Shown: positions 17,621 through 26,609 of the stretch, one piece after another
Layout of the letters: each line of letters opens with the position of its first letter
Numbering within the stretch: the stretch's first letter is position 1
From: Pseudomonas sp. PDM15
GTDB lineage: Bacteria; Pseudomonadota; Gammaproteobacteria; Pseudomonadales; Pseudomonadaceae
DNA: 64,000 nucleotides
Direction: 5' to 3'
Assembly: GCF_014851565.1 (NCBI RefSeq)
Contig: NZ_JACVAA010000004.1
Coordinates: forward strand, 558,001 to 622,000
The notes under the pieces: generated by a model
What the model was told of the DNA's origin: nothing
Database searches by the model: none
The model's input: only the letters and a program-made list of their open reading frames with translations
Program-made: the position numbers and the translations under genes

Positions 17621-17665
17621 GGCGGGCTCCAGTCAGGGCGCCCAGTCTATCTCTAAAGCAGCCTC

Positions 17666-18355
17666 TCAACTGCGCATCGGTGCGGCGCGCCTCGTATCGC
17701 CCAGGCCGTAGACCAGCAGCAGGAGCAGGAACGACAGGCCCAGCAGGCAGGCGGCCAGGCGGTGTGCTTCGCCGTAGCGCAGGGCCTCGACATGCTGGAA
17801 CAGGGCGATGGACACCACCTGGGTCTCGCCGGGGATGCTGCCGCCGAGCATCAGCACCACGCCGAACTCGCCCAGGGTATGGGCGAAGCCGAGCGTGCCG
17901 GCGACCAGGATGCCGCGCCGCAGCAGCGGCAACACCACCCGCAGCAGGCGCTCCCAGCGGTTGGCGCCGAGGCTGGCGGCGGCCTCCAGCAGGCTCTGCG
18001 GAATCTCGCGCATGGCCACGGTCAGCGGCTGCACCACGAACGGCAGCGAATAGAGCACCGAGCCCAGAACCAGTCCGGCGAAGCTGAAGGCCAGGCCCTG
18101 GCCGGTCAGCCAGTGCCAGGCCTGGCCGAGCGGCGTGGTGGGGGCGAACAGCACCAGCAGATAGAAGCCCAGCACGGTCGGCGGCAGCACCAGGGGCAGG
18201 GCCAGCACGGCGTCGAGGATGCGCCGCAGCGCCGTCTGCTTGCGCACGCGCCAGGCTGCCAGCGGCAGGCCGATCACCAGCAGCAGGGCGGTGGACAGCG
18301 CCGCCAGCTGCAGGGTGATCGACAGTGCCTGCCAGTCGCTGTCAGTCAGCAGCAC
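17666..18355 (-). CDS. modB: Molybdate ABC transporter permease
   Basis: The 229-residue inner-membrane permease has about five spans and the ABC permease EAA loop (EAAASLGANRWERLLRVVLP near residue 140) that contacts the ATPase. The N-terminus WQALSITLQLAALSTALLL is typical of ModB. It overlaps the end of modA by 14 bases, showing an operon. No modC lies downstream: the next gene is srkA. The ATPase must therefore be supplied from elsewhere, or the system is incomplete. Confidence 0.9.
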   Translation of the reverse strand: MLLTDSDWQALSITLQLAALSTALLLVIGLPLAAWRVRKQTALRRILDAVLALPLVLPPTVLGFYLLVLFAPTTPLGQAWHWLTGQGLAFSFAGLVLGSVLYSLPFVVQPLTVAMREIPQSLLEAAASLGANRWERLLRVVLPLLRRGILVAGTLGFAHTLGEFGVVLMLGGSIPGETQVVSIALFQHVEALRYGEAHRLAACLLGLSFLLLLLVYGLGDTRRAAPMRS

Positions 18356-19079
18356 AGTCGACCTCGCCGGGCAGTGCGTAGCCTGCTGCTCTCAGGGTTT
18401 CGTGCTGGGCGTCGAAGAACGCCAGAAAGGCCTCGGCGGCCGCCTGGCGCTCGCCCTTGGCCAGCAGCACGCGCTTCTGTACTAGCGGGTCGTAGAGTTT
18501 GGCGTCGACCTGCACGTACTGCGCGGTCGGAGTCTTGGCCGCGGTCAGCTGGCTGAGCGCGACGAAGCCGCTCGGCGCGTGGCCGGTGGTGACGAACTGG
18601 AAGGTCTGGCCGATGTCCTGGGCGTACACCAGGCGCGGCTTGAGTGCGTCCAGTTGGCCGCTGCGCTCGAGAGTTTGCAGGGCGGCCTTGCCGTAGGGGG
18701 CGGTGTCCGGCTGGGCGATGGCGATCTTGCCGGCGGGCAGGGCGTCGAGCTTGGGTGCGGCCAGCGGTACCCACAGGGCCAGGCGGCCGCAGGCGTAGGT
18801 GCGCGCTGCTGCGCCCGTACCGGCGGCGGCCAGTTTGTCCGGGCGCACCGCGTCGGCCGAATAGAACAGGTCGAAGGGCGCGCCGCGCTGGATCTGCTCG
18901 AAGAAGGCGCCGCTGGAGCCACCGGCCAGCTGCACCTGGGCGCCAGTCTGTTGCTGGTAGTCCTTGGCGATCTGCTCCATCACCGGCAGCAGGTTGGCGG
19001 CCACGGCGATGCGCACCGGCTCGGCGGCCTGGGCCTGGGTGACACCGAGCAGGACGAGGGAGAGTAGCAGGCGACGCAT
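18342..19079 (-). CDS. modA: Molybdate ABC transporter substrate-binding protein
   Basis: The 245-residue periplasmic protein has a signal peptide of about 18 residues (ending in AQA-AEP). ModA motifs are IAVAANLLPVMEQIA, AGGSSGAFFEQIQRGAPFDLFYSAD (oxyanion-binding residues) and ALKPRLVYAQDIGQTFQFV. The start at 19079 has GAGGAG about six bases upstream and gives the signal peptide; a longer extension would overlap modE. It is the second gene of the modE-modA-modB operon and captures molybdate for cofactor synthesis. Confidence 0.92.
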   Translation of the reverse strand: MRRLLLSLVLLGVTQAQAAEPVRIAVAANLLPVMEQIAKDYQQQTGAQVQLAGGSSGAFFEQIQRGAPFDLFYSADAVRPDKLAAAGTGAAARTYACGRLALWVPLAAPKLDALPAGKIAIAQPDTAPYGKAALQTLERSGQLDALKPRLVYAQDIGQTFQFVTTGHAPSGFVALSQLTAAKTPTAQYVQVDAKLYDPLVQKRVLLAKGERQAAAEAFLAFFDAQHETLRAAGYALPGEVDCAAD

Positions 19080-19095
19080 GGTGGACTCCTCGTCT

Positions 19096-19851
19096 TCAGG
19101 TGGCGATGCCCAGCAGGACCTGGCCGGGGGCAACGCAGGCCTGGATCGGTCGGCCGACGGCCAGGTTGAGAGCCGGCAATTGCTGGGCATCGAGCAGGGC
19201 GCACAGGCGCTGTCCGCCGGGTAGGGCAATGCGTACTTCGCAGGGGCCGTCGCCCTCATCGAGCACGCCCTCGACCTCGCCGCGCAGCGCGCCTGCGGCT
19301 GGCGGTTCGCTCGGCAGCAGCTCCAGGCAGCCGGCCTTGAACAGCGCGACCACGGTGCTGCCGATGACCAGCTCCAGGTGCAGGGTGCTGTCGTGGGTGA
19401 TCTGCGCCAGCAGGCGGTTGTCGTCGCCCAGGGTGATTTCGATCAGGTCGTTGCGGCCCTGCGGCTGGATGGCGCTGACCCGGCCGCTGAGCTGGTTGCG
19501 CGCACTGGTGCGCAGCATCAGGCGGCCGAGCAGGGCCAGGTCGGCATCCTGTTCGGCGGCGTCGAACAGCTGCGCCTGCAGCTGTTCGAAACGGCGATAC
19601 AGCTGCAGCAGGCGTTCGCCAGTGGCCGACAGGCGCGCGCCGCCGCCGCCCTTGCCACCGACGCTGCGCTCGACCAGCGCCTGGCCGGCCAGGTTGTTCA
19701 GCTCGTCTATAGCGTCCCAGGCTGCCTTGTAGCTGAGTCCGGCGGCTTTGGCTGCACGGGTGATCGAGCCCTGTTCCGCCACCTGCTGGAGCAGGGCGAT
19801 GCGTTGCGGGCGGCGGGCAATGTGCTGGGCAAGGGCGGTCAGCAGCGTCAT
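19096..19851 (-). CDS. modE: Molybdate-responsive transcriptional regulator ModE
   Basis: The 251-residue protein has an N-terminal winged HTH (LLQQVAEQGSITRAAKAAGL, then SYKAAWDAIDELNNLAG) and two C-terminal Mop/TOBE molybdate-binding domains (about 120-185, with RNQLSGRVSAIQ, and about 190-250). This is the full ModE layout. Molybdate-bound ModE normally represses molybdate uptake genes. A palindromic candidate operator lies nine bases upstream of its start, so the operon modE-modA-modB is probably autoregulated. Confidence 0.92.
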   Translation of the reverse strand: MTLLTALAQHIARRPQRIALLQQVAEQGSITRAAKAAGLSYKAAWDAIDELNNLAGQALVERSVGGKGGGGARLSATGERLLQLYRRFEQLQAQLFDAAEQDADLALLGRLMLRTSARNQLSGRVSAIQPQGRNDLIEITLGDDNRLLAQITHDSTLHLELVIGSTVVALFKAGCLELLPSEPPAAGALRGEVEGVLDEGDGPCEVRIALPGGQRLCALLDAQQLPALNLAVGRPIQACVAPGQVLLGIAT

Positions 19852-19859
19852 GGCTCAGG

Positions 19860-19883
19860 CGCAATATAGTTTTGTATATAGCG
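19860..19883. promoter_or_regulatory. Candidate ModE operator
   Basis: CGCAATATA, six bases, then TATATAGCG: an imperfect inverted repeat close to the ModE box (CGNTATATA-N6-TATATNNCG type). It is the most AT-rich stretch nearby and sits just upstream of modE. Confidence 0.65.
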
Positions 19884-19912
19884 GTGCACGATGCGCGATC
19901 CAGAGACTGCGG

Positions 19913-20647
19913 TCAATCTCCCGGCTTGGGCGTGCGGGCCAGGCAGTAGGTATCCACGCGCGCCGCGCCGGCTTTCAGCAGCAGGCGCGCCAGCGCCTCG
20001 GCTGTGGCGCCGGTGGTGAGTACGTCATCGACCAGCGCGATATGTCGGCCGTGCACCTCGGCGCATTCGTCGAGGGCGAATGCCTGGCGCAGGTTGCGTT
20101 TGCGCGCGGCCGCGTCCAGCTCCTGCTGATGCGCACCTTCCTGCGGACGCAGCAGCCAGCGTTCCTGCACCGGCAGCTGCAGGCTCTTGCCCAGCCAGCC
20201 GGCGAGCATTGCGGCCTGGTTGAAGCCGCGGCTGCGCAGGCGCTTGCGCCCCAGCGGCACGGGCAGCAGCAGATCGGGGCGCGGCAGGCCCTCGGCGAAG
20301 GCGTGTTGCAGCTTCTGTGACAGAAGCTCGGCCAGCAGACGTCCCATTGGCCACTGCGCCTGGTGCTTGAAGCGGGTGATCAGGCTGTCGACCGGAAAGG
20401 CGTAGCGCCAGGCTGCTTCCACCCGGGTGAAGCTCGGTGGTCGCTTAAGGCAGGTGCCGCAGGTCAGGCCGGTGGCCGGCAGGGGCAGGGCGCAGACGTT
20501 GCAGTGGCCGCTCAGCCACGGCAGTTCGCCCTCGCAGGCACTGCACAGCGGATGCTCGGTGTCCGCCGCTTCGGCGCACAACAAGCACGTTTGTTTATTT
20601 TTCGTCCAGATGTAAACCTGGCCATCGGTGAATGGTTGACAGCGCAT
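19913..20647 (-). CDS. ComF family phosphoribosyltransferase-like protein
   Basis: The 244-residue protein has an N-terminal zinc-ribbon-like part with four CxxC pairs (CLLC, CSAC, CNVC, CGTC) and a C-terminal PRTase fold with the PRPP loop VDDVLTTGATAEA. This is the ComF/GntX architecture; it is linked to DNA uptake or intracellular DNA handling in other bacteria. The start at 20647 is chosen on family N-terminal pattern, although this puts the first dozen codons over the BirA-like operator of the bio operon. It is divergent from bioB with about 60 bases between starts. Confidence 0.85.
   Translation of the reverse strand: MRCQPFTDGQVYIWTKNKQTCLLCAEAADTEHPLCSACEGELPWLSGHCNVCALPLPATGLTCGTCLKRPPSFTRVEAAWRYAFPVDSLITRFKHQAQWPMGRLLAELLSQKLQHAFAEGLPRPDLLLPVPLGRKRLRSRGFNQAAMLAGWLGKSLQLPVQERWLLRPQEGAHQQELDAAARKRNLRQAFALDECAEVHGRHIALVDDVLTTGATAEALARLLLKAGAARVDTYCLARTPKPGD
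20611..20641. promoter_or_regulatory. Candidate BirA operator of the biotin operon
   Basis: TGTAAACC, 15 bases, GGTTGACA: an inverted repeat with one mismatch that matches the BirA site pattern TTGTAAACC-N14/15-GGTTTACAA. It lies about 65 bases upstream of bioB and overlaps the 5' end of comF. Confidence 0.7.
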
Positions 20648-20707
20648 GGTCCTTCCTTTGACTATGCCTCGCAGCCGTGTCGCACAGCCTAGAACAAGGA
20701 ATACCCC

Positions 20708-21766
20708 ATGAGCGCCAGTATCGCTTCCGTCACCCGTCATGATTGGTCCCTCGCCGAGGTGAAGGCGCTGTTCGAGCAGCCGTTCAACGACCTGCTGTTC
20801 CAGGCCCAGACCGTCCACCGCGCGCACTTCGACCCGAACCGCGTGCAGGTCTCCACCCTGCTGTCGATCAAGACCGGCGCCTGCCCGGAAGACTGCAAAT
20901 ACTGCCCGCAGTCCGGCCACTACAACACCGGCCTGGACAAGCAAAAATTGATGGAAGTGCAGAAGGTGCTGGAGGCGGCCGCCGAGGCCAAGGCCATCGG
21001 GTCCACCCGTTTCTGCATGGGCGCGGCGTGGAAGCACCCGTCGGCGAAGGACATGCCCTACGTGCTGAAGATGGTCGAGGGCGTGAAGAAGCTCGGCCTG
21101 GAAACCTGCATGACCCTCGGCAAGCTCGACCAGGAGCAGACCCGCGCCCTGGCCGAGGCCGGCCTCGACTACTACAACCACAACCTCGACACCTCGCCGG
21201 AGTTCTACGGCAACATCATCACCACCCGCACCTACGCCGAGCGCCTGCAGACCCTGACCTACGTGCGCGATGCGGGGATGAAGATCTGCTCCGGCGGCAT
21301 CCTCGGCATGGGCGAATCGCTGGACGATCGCGCCGGCCTGCTTATCCAGCTGGCCAACCTGCCCGAGCATCCGGAGTCGGTGCCGATCAACATGCTGGTC
21401 AAGGTCGAGGGCACGCCGCTGGCCGGTGAGAAGGACGTCGACCCGTTCGACTTCATCCGCATGCTCGCCGTGGCGCGGATCATTATGCCGAAATCCCACG
21501 TGCGCCTGTCCGCCGGTCGTGAGGCGATGAACGAGCAGATGCAGGCCCTGGCCTTTATGGCGGGTGCCAACTCGATCTTCTACGGCGAGAAGCTGCTGAC
21601 CACCAAGAACCCGCAGGCCGACAAGGACATGCAGCTGTTCGCCCGCCTTGGCATCAAGCCGGAAGAGCGCGAAGAGCACGCCGACGAGGTGCACCAGGCT
21701 GCCATCGAGCAGGCCCTGGTCGAGCAGCGCGACGGCAAGCTGTTCTACGACGCCGCTTCGGCCTAA
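20708..21766 (+). CDS. bioB: Biotin synthase
   Basis: The 352-residue radical SAM enzyme inserts sulfur into dethiobiotin in the last step of biotin synthesis. The CxxxCxxC cluster motif is at Cys59, Cys63 and Cys66 (CPEDCKYC), and [12 protein letters not shown] and GRE segments typical of BioB are present. An AAGGA ribosome-binding site precedes ATG 20708. It is the first gene of the bioBFHCD operon, but a dispersed repeat separates it from bioF by about 110 bases. Confidence 0.98.
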   Translation: MSASIASVTRHDWSLAEVKALFEQPFNDLLFQAQTVHRAHFDPNRVQVSTLLSIKTGACPEDCKYCPQSGHYNTGLDKQKLMEVQKVLEAAAEAKAIGSTRFCMGAAWKHPSAKDMPYVLKMVEGVKKLGLETCMTLGKLDQEQTRALAEAGLDYYNHNLDTSPEFYGNIITTRTYAERLQTLTYVRDAGMKICSGGILGMGESLDDRAGLLIQLANLPEHPESVPINMLVKVEGTPLAGEKDVDPFDFIRMLAVARIIMPKSHVRLSAGREAMNEQMQALAFMAGANSIFYGEKLLTTKNPQADKDMQLFARLGIKPEEREEHADEVHQAAIEQALVEQRDGKLFYDAASA

Positions 21767-21776
21767 TGGCCTGTTT

Positions 21777-21860
21777 GGTGGATGAGCTGCGCGCTCCGAT
21801 CCACCCTACGCTGAACCTGACCTCTTCGTAGGGTGGATAACCCGCTTGCGGTTATCCACC
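21777..21860. repeat. Dispersed GTAGGGTGGAT-type repeat, copy A (between bioB and bioF)
   Basis: It comprises two hairpins. The first has arms GGTGGAT (21777-21783) and ATCCACC (21799-21805). The second has perfect 11-bp arms GGTGGATAACC (21832-21842) and GGTTATCCACC (21850-21860). Related copies are at 31.9 kb and 45.8 kb. Confidence 0.75.
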
Positions 21861-21880
21861 GATTGCCGGTATTCGCGCCC

Positions 21881-23050
21881 ATGACCTTCGATCTTGCCAC
21901 CCGTCTCGCCGAGCGCCGCGCCGCTCACCTCTATCGCCAGCGCCCGTTGCTGGAAGGCCCGCAAGGGTCGGAGGTGGTGGTCGATGGCCAGGCGCTGCTG
22001 GCCTTCTGTTCCAACGACTATCTGGGCCTGGCCAATCACCCCGAGGTGATCGCGGCCATGCGCGCCGGCGCCGGGCGCTGGGGCGTGGGCGGCGGCGCCT
22101 CGCACCTGGTGATTGGCCACAGCACGCCGCACCACGAGCTGGAAGAGGCGCTGGCCGAGTTCACTGGCCGCCCGCGAGCCCTGCTGTTTTCCACCGGCTA
22201 TATGGCCAATCTCGCAGCTGTCACCGCACTGGTAGGGCAGGGCGACACGGTGCTGGAGGACCGTCTCAATCACGCCTCGCTGCTGGATGCCGGCCTGCTT
22301 TCCGGCGCGCGTTTCTCGCGCTACCTGCACAACGATGCGGTGAGCCTGAGCAAGCGCCTGGAGCGCGCCGAGGGCAATACCCTGGTGGTGAGCGACGGCG
22401 TGTTCAGCATGGACGGTGACCTGGCCGACCTGCCGACCCTGTGCGCCGAGGCGCGCAGCAAGGGTGCCTGGATGATGGTCGACGATGCCCACGGATTCGG
22501 CCCGCTGGGCGCCACCGGTGGCGGCATAGTCGAGCACTTCGGCATGGGCCTGGATGACGTGCCGGTGTTGGTCGGCACCCTGGGCAAGGCCTTCGGTACC
22601 GCCGGCGCCTTCGTGGCCGGCAGCGAGGAGCTGATCGAGACGCTGATCCAGTTTGCCCGGCCCTACATCTACACCACCAGCCAGCCGCCCGCCGTGGCCT
22701 GCGCCACGCTGAGGAGCCTCGAGCTGCTGCGCACGGAAAGCTGGCGCCGCGACCACCTGAACAAGCTGATTGGCCGATTCCGTGCCGGCGCCGCCGAGAT
22801 CGGCCTGAGCCTGATGGACAGCCCAACGCCGATCCAGCCGCTTCTGGTTGGCGACAGCGAGCGCGCACTGCAACTCTCTGCACTGCTGAAGGAGCGCGGC
22901 CTGCTGGTCGGTGCGATTCGTCCGCCCACCGTGCCCGCCGGCGGTGCGCGCCTGCGGGTGACCTTCTCCGCGCTGCACAGCGAGGCGCAGCTGGAACGCC
23001 TGCTCGACGCCCTGGCCGAATGCTGGCCGCAGGTAAATCGCGATGCGTAA
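21881..23050 (+). CDS. bioF: 8-amino-7-oxononanoate synthase
   Basis: The 389-residue PLP enzyme joins pimeloyl-ACP (or CoA) and L-alanine. The PLP lysine is at about residue 236 ([12 protein letters not shown]), and [10 protein letters not shown] and [10 protein letters not shown] are conserved. ATG 21881 is chosen because [15 protein letters not shown] matches the family N-terminus; an in-frame GTG at 21833 would start inside the repeat. No good ribosome-binding site precedes 21881, possibly because the repeat inserted close to the start. Its end overlaps bioH by eight bases. Confidence 0.96.
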   Translation: MTFDLATRLAERRAAHLYRQRPLLEGPQGSEVVVDGQALLAFCSNDYLGLANHPEVIAAMRAGAGRWGVGGGASHLVIGHSTPHHELEEALAEFTGRPRALLFSTGYMANLAAVTALVGQGDTVLEDRLNHASLLDAGLLSGARFSRYLHNDAVSLSKRLERAEGNTLVVSDGVFSMDGDLADLPTLCAEARSKGAWMMVDDAHGFGPLGATGGGIVEHFGMGLDDVPVLVGTLGKAFGTAGAFVAGSEELIETLIQFARPYIYTTSQPPAVACATLRSLELLRTESWRRDHLNKLIGRFRAGAAEIGLSLMDSPTPIQPLLVGDSERALQLSALLKERGLLVGAIRPPTVPAGGARLRVTFSALHSEAQLERLLDALAECWPQVNRDA

Positions 23051-23774
23051 TCATCTGATCCTGCTGCCGGGCTGGGGCCTGGGCAGCCTGCCGCTGGAAG
23101 TCCTGGCCGAGGCCCTGCGCGGCCTCGCTCCGACGCTCAAGGTGGAGATCGAGCCGCTACCCGAACTGACCCGTGGCGAGCCGCGCGACTGGCTGCTGGA
23201 GCTGGACGAGCGCCTGCCGCCGCATACCTGGCTGGGCGGCTGGTCGCTTGGCGGCATGCTCGCCAGCGAATTGGCGGCCTTGCGCGGTGAACGCTGCCGC
23301 GGCCTGCTGACCCTGGCCAGCAACCCCTGTTTCGTCGCCGGCCCCGACTGGCCGTTCGGGATGGATGAAGCCACCTTCAATGCCTTCGTCGATGGTTGTC
23401 GCGCCGATCCCGCCGCCACTCTCAAGCGCTTCAGTCTGCTCTGCACCCAAGGCTCGCTCGAGGCGCGTGGCCTGGCGCGCCAGCTGCAGGCCGCCGCGCC
23501 GCATGCGGCTGCCGAGGTGCTACTGGCGGGGCTGGAGGTGCTGGGCAACTTCGACGGACGCAGTGCCGTGCAGCGCTTTGCCGGGCCGCAACTGCACCTG
23601 CTGGCCGGCGCCGACGCCCTGGTGCCGGCCGAGGTAGCGGGCGAACTGCTGATGCTGCAGCCGGATATCGAGGTGGGGCTGATCGAGGAAGTCAGCCACG
23701 CCTTCCCGCTGGAGCGTCCGCACGAGATAGCGGCGGCGATACTGGCCTTCCTCGGCGAGGCTGGCGATGTCTGA
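23043..23774 (+). CDS. bioH: Pimeloyl-ACP methyl ester esterase
   Basis: The 243-residue alpha/beta hydrolase removes the methyl group from pimeloyl-ACP methyl ester, ending the BioC-BioH pathway. The nucleophile is Ser68 in GGWSLGGM, and the catalytic His is in EVSHAFPLE near the C-terminus. It overlaps bioF and bioC by eight bases each, so the operon is tightly coupled. Length is slightly shorter than E. coli BioH (256). Confidence 0.93.
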   Translation: MRNHLILLPGWGLGSLPLEVLAEALRGLAPTLKVEIEPLPELTRGEPRDWLLELDERLPPHTWLGGWSLGGMLASELAALRGERCRGLLTLASNPCFVAGPDWPFGMDEATFNAFVDGCRADPAATLKRFSLLCTQGSLEARGLARQLQAAAPHAAAEVLLAGLEVLGNFDGRSAVQRFAGPQLHLLAGADALVPAEVAGELLMLQPDIEVGLIEEVSHAFPLERPHEIAAAILAFLGEAGDV

Positions 23775-24564
23775 GCCACAGCAGCAGGGCGACCTGCCGG
23801 GCAAGCGCCAAGTCGCGGCCTCCTTCTCGCGAGCGGCACAGAGCTACGACGGCGTCGCCGCGCTGCAGCGCGATGTCGGCAACGAGCTGCTGGCACGTCT
23901 GCCGGCGCTGACCCCTGCCCGCTGGCTGGACCTGGGCTGCGGCACTGGCTACTTCAGCCGTGGCCTGGCTGCGCGCTACCCGCAGGGCAGCGGGCTGGCC
24001 CTGGACCTGGCCGAGGGCATGCTGCGCCACGCTCGGCCGCAGGGCGGCGCCCAGCACTTCGTCGCCGGCGATGCCGAGCGTCTGCCGCTGCGCGATGGCC
24101 GCCTCGATCTGATCTATTCCAGCCTGGCCGTGCAGTGGTGTGGCGACTTCGCTGCCGTGCTGGCGGAGGCGCAGCGGGTATTGCGCCCCGGCGGTGTGCT
24201 GGCCTTCAGCAGCCTGTGCGTCGGCACCCTGCAGGAGCTGCGCGACAGCTGGCAGGCGGTGGACGGCTTCGTCCACGTCAATCGTTTCCGTCGTTTCGAC
24301 GATTACCAGGCGCTGTGCGCGGCCAGCGGCCTGCAATTATTGACGCTGGAGCGCCAGGCCAGAACGCTGCACTTCCCCGATCTGCGCGCCCTGACCCACG
24401 AACTCAAGGCGCTCGGCGCGCACAACCTCAATCCCGGGCGCCCGGGCGGCCTCACCGGGCGGGCGCGGGTGCGCGCCCTGGTCGAGGCTTACGAACATTT
24501 CCGCCAGCCCCAGGGCCTGCCGGCCACCTATCAGGTGGTGTACGGGGTGCTGCGCAAGGATTGA
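23767..24564 (+). CDS. bioC: Malonyl-ACP O-methyltransferase
   Basis: The 265-residue SAM-dependent methyltransferase starts pimelate synthesis by methylating malonyl-ACP. The SAM motif is [15 protein letters not shown] (around residue 57), followed by LDLAEGML and [11 protein letters not shown]. It lies between bioH and bioD with overlapping or nearly abutting ends. Confidence 0.95.
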   Translation: MSEPQQQGDLPGKRQVAASFSRAAQSYDGVAALQRDVGNELLARLPALTPARWLDLGCGTGYFSRGLAARYPQGSGLALDLAEGMLRHARPQGGAQHFVAGDAERLPLRDGRLDLIYSSLAVQWCGDFAAVLAEAQRVLRPGGVLAFSSLCVGTLQELRDSWQAVDGFVHVNRFRRFDDYQALCAASGLQLLTLERQARTLHFPDLRALTHELKALGAHNLNPGRPGGLTGRARVRALVEAYEHFRQPQGLPATYQVVYGVLRKD

Positions 24565-24565
24565 T

Positions 24566-25252
24566 ATGAGCCAGGCCTATTTCGTTACCGGTACCGATAC
24601 TGAGGTTGGCAAGACCACCATCGCCGCCGGCTTGCTGCACGCAGCGCGCCTGGCGGGGCTGAGCACGGCTGCGGCCAAGCCGGTGGCTTCCGGCTGCGTG
24701 CGGACCACCGATGGCCTGCGCAATGACGACGCCCTGGCCCTGCTCGGCCAGTGCTCGCTGGCGCTGGGCTACGACGAGGTCAATCCCTTTGCCTTCGAGC
24801 CCGCCATCGCTCCGCATCTGGCGGCGCGCGAGGCGGGTGTCGAACTGAGCGTGGCGCGGCTGCTGCCCGCGGTACGGCGGGTGCTGGATAAAGGCGCGGA
24901 CTTCTCCCTGGTCGAGGGTGCAGGTGGTTGGAGGGTGCCGCTGGCAGGGCGCGAGAATCTGTCCGACCTGGCCGTTGCGCTCGGCCTGCCGGTGATCCTG
25001 GTGGTTGGCGTGCGCCTGGGCTGCATCAATCATGCGCTGCTCAGTGTCGAAGCCATAGAGCGCGACGGCCTGCGCCTGGCCGGCTGGGTGGCCAATATCG
25101 TCGACCCACAGACCTCGCGACTCGAAGAGAACCTGGCGACCCTCGCCGAGCGCCTGCCGGCGCCCTGCCTGGGACGGGTGCCGCGTCTGGCGGCCGCGAC
25201 CCCCGCGGCGGTGTCCGTGTATCTCGATCTGCCGTTGAGTGCCGCGCTATAA
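24566..25252 (+). CDS. bioD: ATP-dependent dethiobiotin synthetase
   Basis: The 228-residue enzyme closes the ureido ring of dethiobiotin. The P-loop GTDTEVGKTT starts at residue 9; KPVASGC and VEGAGGWRVPL are family motifs. It is the last gene of the biotin operon, one base after bioC. bioA is not in this window. Confidence 0.96.
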   Translation: MSQAYFVTGTDTEVGKTTIAAGLLHAARLAGLSTAAAKPVASGCVRTTDGLRNDDALALLGQCSLALGYDEVNPFAFEPAIAPHLAAREAGVELSVARLLPAVRRVLDKGADFSLVEGAGGWRVPLAGRENLSDLAVALGLPVILVVGVRLGCINHALLSVEAIERDGLRLAGWVANIVDPQTSRLEENLATLAERLPAPCLGRVPRLAAATPAAVSVYLDLPLSAAL

Positions 25253-25348
25253 GCCGCTGATCGGCCATAGCGCTTTGCTTGTACGTTTTTTGAGCGTTTT
25301 CTGCTTCAATTGCTCGCACGAGTCTGTCCCCGTCAGGGAGTCACAAGC

Positions 25349-25645
25349 ATGCAAATCTCCGGTAACGCCTTCAGTGCTGGCCTCAGTGGCATCCAGGCCG
25401 GGCAGCGCCGTGTCGATCAGGCCGCCACCGAGATCGCCAGTAATACCCTGCCGGTGCGGCAGCCTAGCGAGACTCCGCCGACCCAGCAGGTCGAGCCCAA
25501 TCCGGAGGCGCTCGCCAATCGTCAGCCGGACCTGGCCGAGAGCCTGGTGGGCCTGACTCAGGGCCGCAACGAAGTGCAAGCCAGCGCCCGGGTGGTGGAA
25601 ACCGCCGACGAAGTGCTCGGCACGCTGATCGATACCCGCGCCTGA
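25349..25645 (+). CDS. Small flagellar-rod/hook-like protein, function unknown
   Basis: A 98-residue protein. Its N-terminus (SAGLSGIQAGQRRVDQAATEIASNTLP) resembles the first helix and the ANANT-type motif of flagellar rod/hook proteins (FlgB, FlgC, FlgG). Its C-terminus (TQGRNEVQASARVVETADEVLGTLIDTRA) resembles their C-terminal helix. The middle domain is absent and replaced by a proline/glutamine-rich linker. ATG 25349 follows CAGGGAGTC. It is not beside other flagellar genes. It could be an exported axial-like protein or a domesticated relic; function is not assigned. Confidence 0.65.
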   Translation: MQISGNAFSAGLSGIQAGQRRVDQAATEIASNTLPVRQPSETPPTQQVEPNPEALANRQPDLAESLVGLTQGRNEVQASARVVETADEVLGTLIDTRA

Positions 25646-25704
25646 CAGGGCTGTCGGCGCCGCAGTAATCAGAGGGCTCGCCCGGTCGGGCGAGGAGGGG
25701 TGTG

Positions 25705-26442
25705 ATGCAGATCGGCAGCGCTATGACCTACGCTGCGCCCCTGCCGTCGTCCCAGGCGGCCAGGGCTCCTTCGTCCGAGCTTTCCCGTTCCGTCGATCCC
25801 ACCGCCAAACCACTGGAAGCCAGTGCCGAGTCGCCCGAGCTGCGCGAAGAGGCGCACAGCCCGGCGCGCACCGATGCCGAAGGTGAGGAAGAATCCCCGC
25901 GCGAAACCCAGCAGCTGCGCCAGGAGCAGCTGGAGATCGCCGAGCTGGCCAGCCGCGACCGCGAAGTGCGCGCCCACGAGCAGGCGCATGCCTCGGTTGG
26001 CGGCTCTTATGCCGGCGCACCCACCTACACCTTCAAGCGCGGCCCGGACGGCAAGAGCTACGCCGTTGGCGGCGAAGTCAGCATCGATACCAGCCCCATC
26101 CCCGGTGATCCGGAAGCCACGTTGCGCAAGATGGAGCTGGTCCAGCGCGCCGCCCTGGCGCCCGCCGAACCCTCCGCCCAGGATCTGCGCGTCGCCGCCG
26201 AGGCCGCGGCGCAGGCCACCCAGGCCCGCGCCGAGCTGGCCGAGTTGCGTCGCGAGGAGGCAGTTGCCGCCGCCGAAGAGCGTGCCACTCGGCGTGAGGA
26301 GCAGTTGGCCGAAGAGGAAGAGAAGGCCGCCAGTGAGGAAGAGGAAAAGCCGCAGCAGGCGGCGACCCCGCCTAGACTGGATTTGTATCTACGTATGGCC
26401 CAACTGCAGGCTCCGCTCCCGGCGGTCGATCTGCAGGTCTGA
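25705..26442 (+). CDS. SprA-related putative metalloprotease
   Basis: A 245-residue protein. The core [11 protein letters not shown] near residue 95, followed by [19 protein letters not shown], matches the SprA-related family (CJM1_0395 type), with HEQAH as a possible HExxH-like zinc motif. It is flanked by a disordered acidic N-terminus and a long Ala/Glu-rich coiled-coil C-terminus (residues about 155-220). There is no signal peptide. GAGGAGGGG lies seven bases before ATG 25705. It follows the rod-like gene by 59 bases on the same strand. Confidence 0.75.
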   Translation: MQIGSAMTYAAPLPSSQAARAPSSELSRSVDPTAKPLEASAESPELREEAHSPARTDAEGEEESPRETQQLRQEQLEIAELASRDREVRAHEQAHASVGGSYAGAPTYTFKRGPDGKSYAVGGEVSIDTSPIPGDPEATLRKMELVQRAALAPAEPSAQDLRVAAEAAAQATQARAELAELRREEAVAAAEERATRREEQLAEEEEKAASEEEEKPQQAATPPRLDLYLRMAQLQAPLPAVDLQV

Positions 26443-26459
26443 AGTGCTTCTGGGGGTGC

Positions 26460-26488
26460 TTGACAAGGGTAGGGCGTAAACGTATGTT
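26460..26488 (+). promoter_or_regulatory. Sigma-70 type promoter of the first acyl-CoA dehydrogenase gene
   Basis: TTGACA at 26460-26465, a 17-base spacer, then TATGTT at 26483-26488. The -35 box is perfect and the spacing ideal. Confidence 0.7.
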
Positions 26489-26489
26489 T

Positions 26490-26503
26490 CAAACGCTTGT
26501 TTG
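26490..26503. promoter_or_regulatory. Candidate PsrA operator
   Basis: CAAACGCTTGTTTG is an inverted repeat of the form CAAAC-N4-GTTTG. It matches the PsrA motif (G/C)AAAC-N2-4-GTTT(G/C) of fatty-acid-responsive genes in Pseudomonas. It immediately follows the -10 box, where a repressor would block transcription. Confidence 0.7.
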
Positions 26504-26609
26504 AGTGCCGGGCCGGTTTGCGCCTGCCGGGTGCCGGGAGAAATCCCGCGAACGACCGCTCTAGACGGTCACCCTAACACTAAGGAATCCACCGTAGAGG
26601 TTTACCGCT

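Noticed and set aside
19913..21694. A 593-codon minus-strand frame that would extend ComF across bioB
   Set aside because: The extension is the antisense of bioB. The ComF part begins at 20647.
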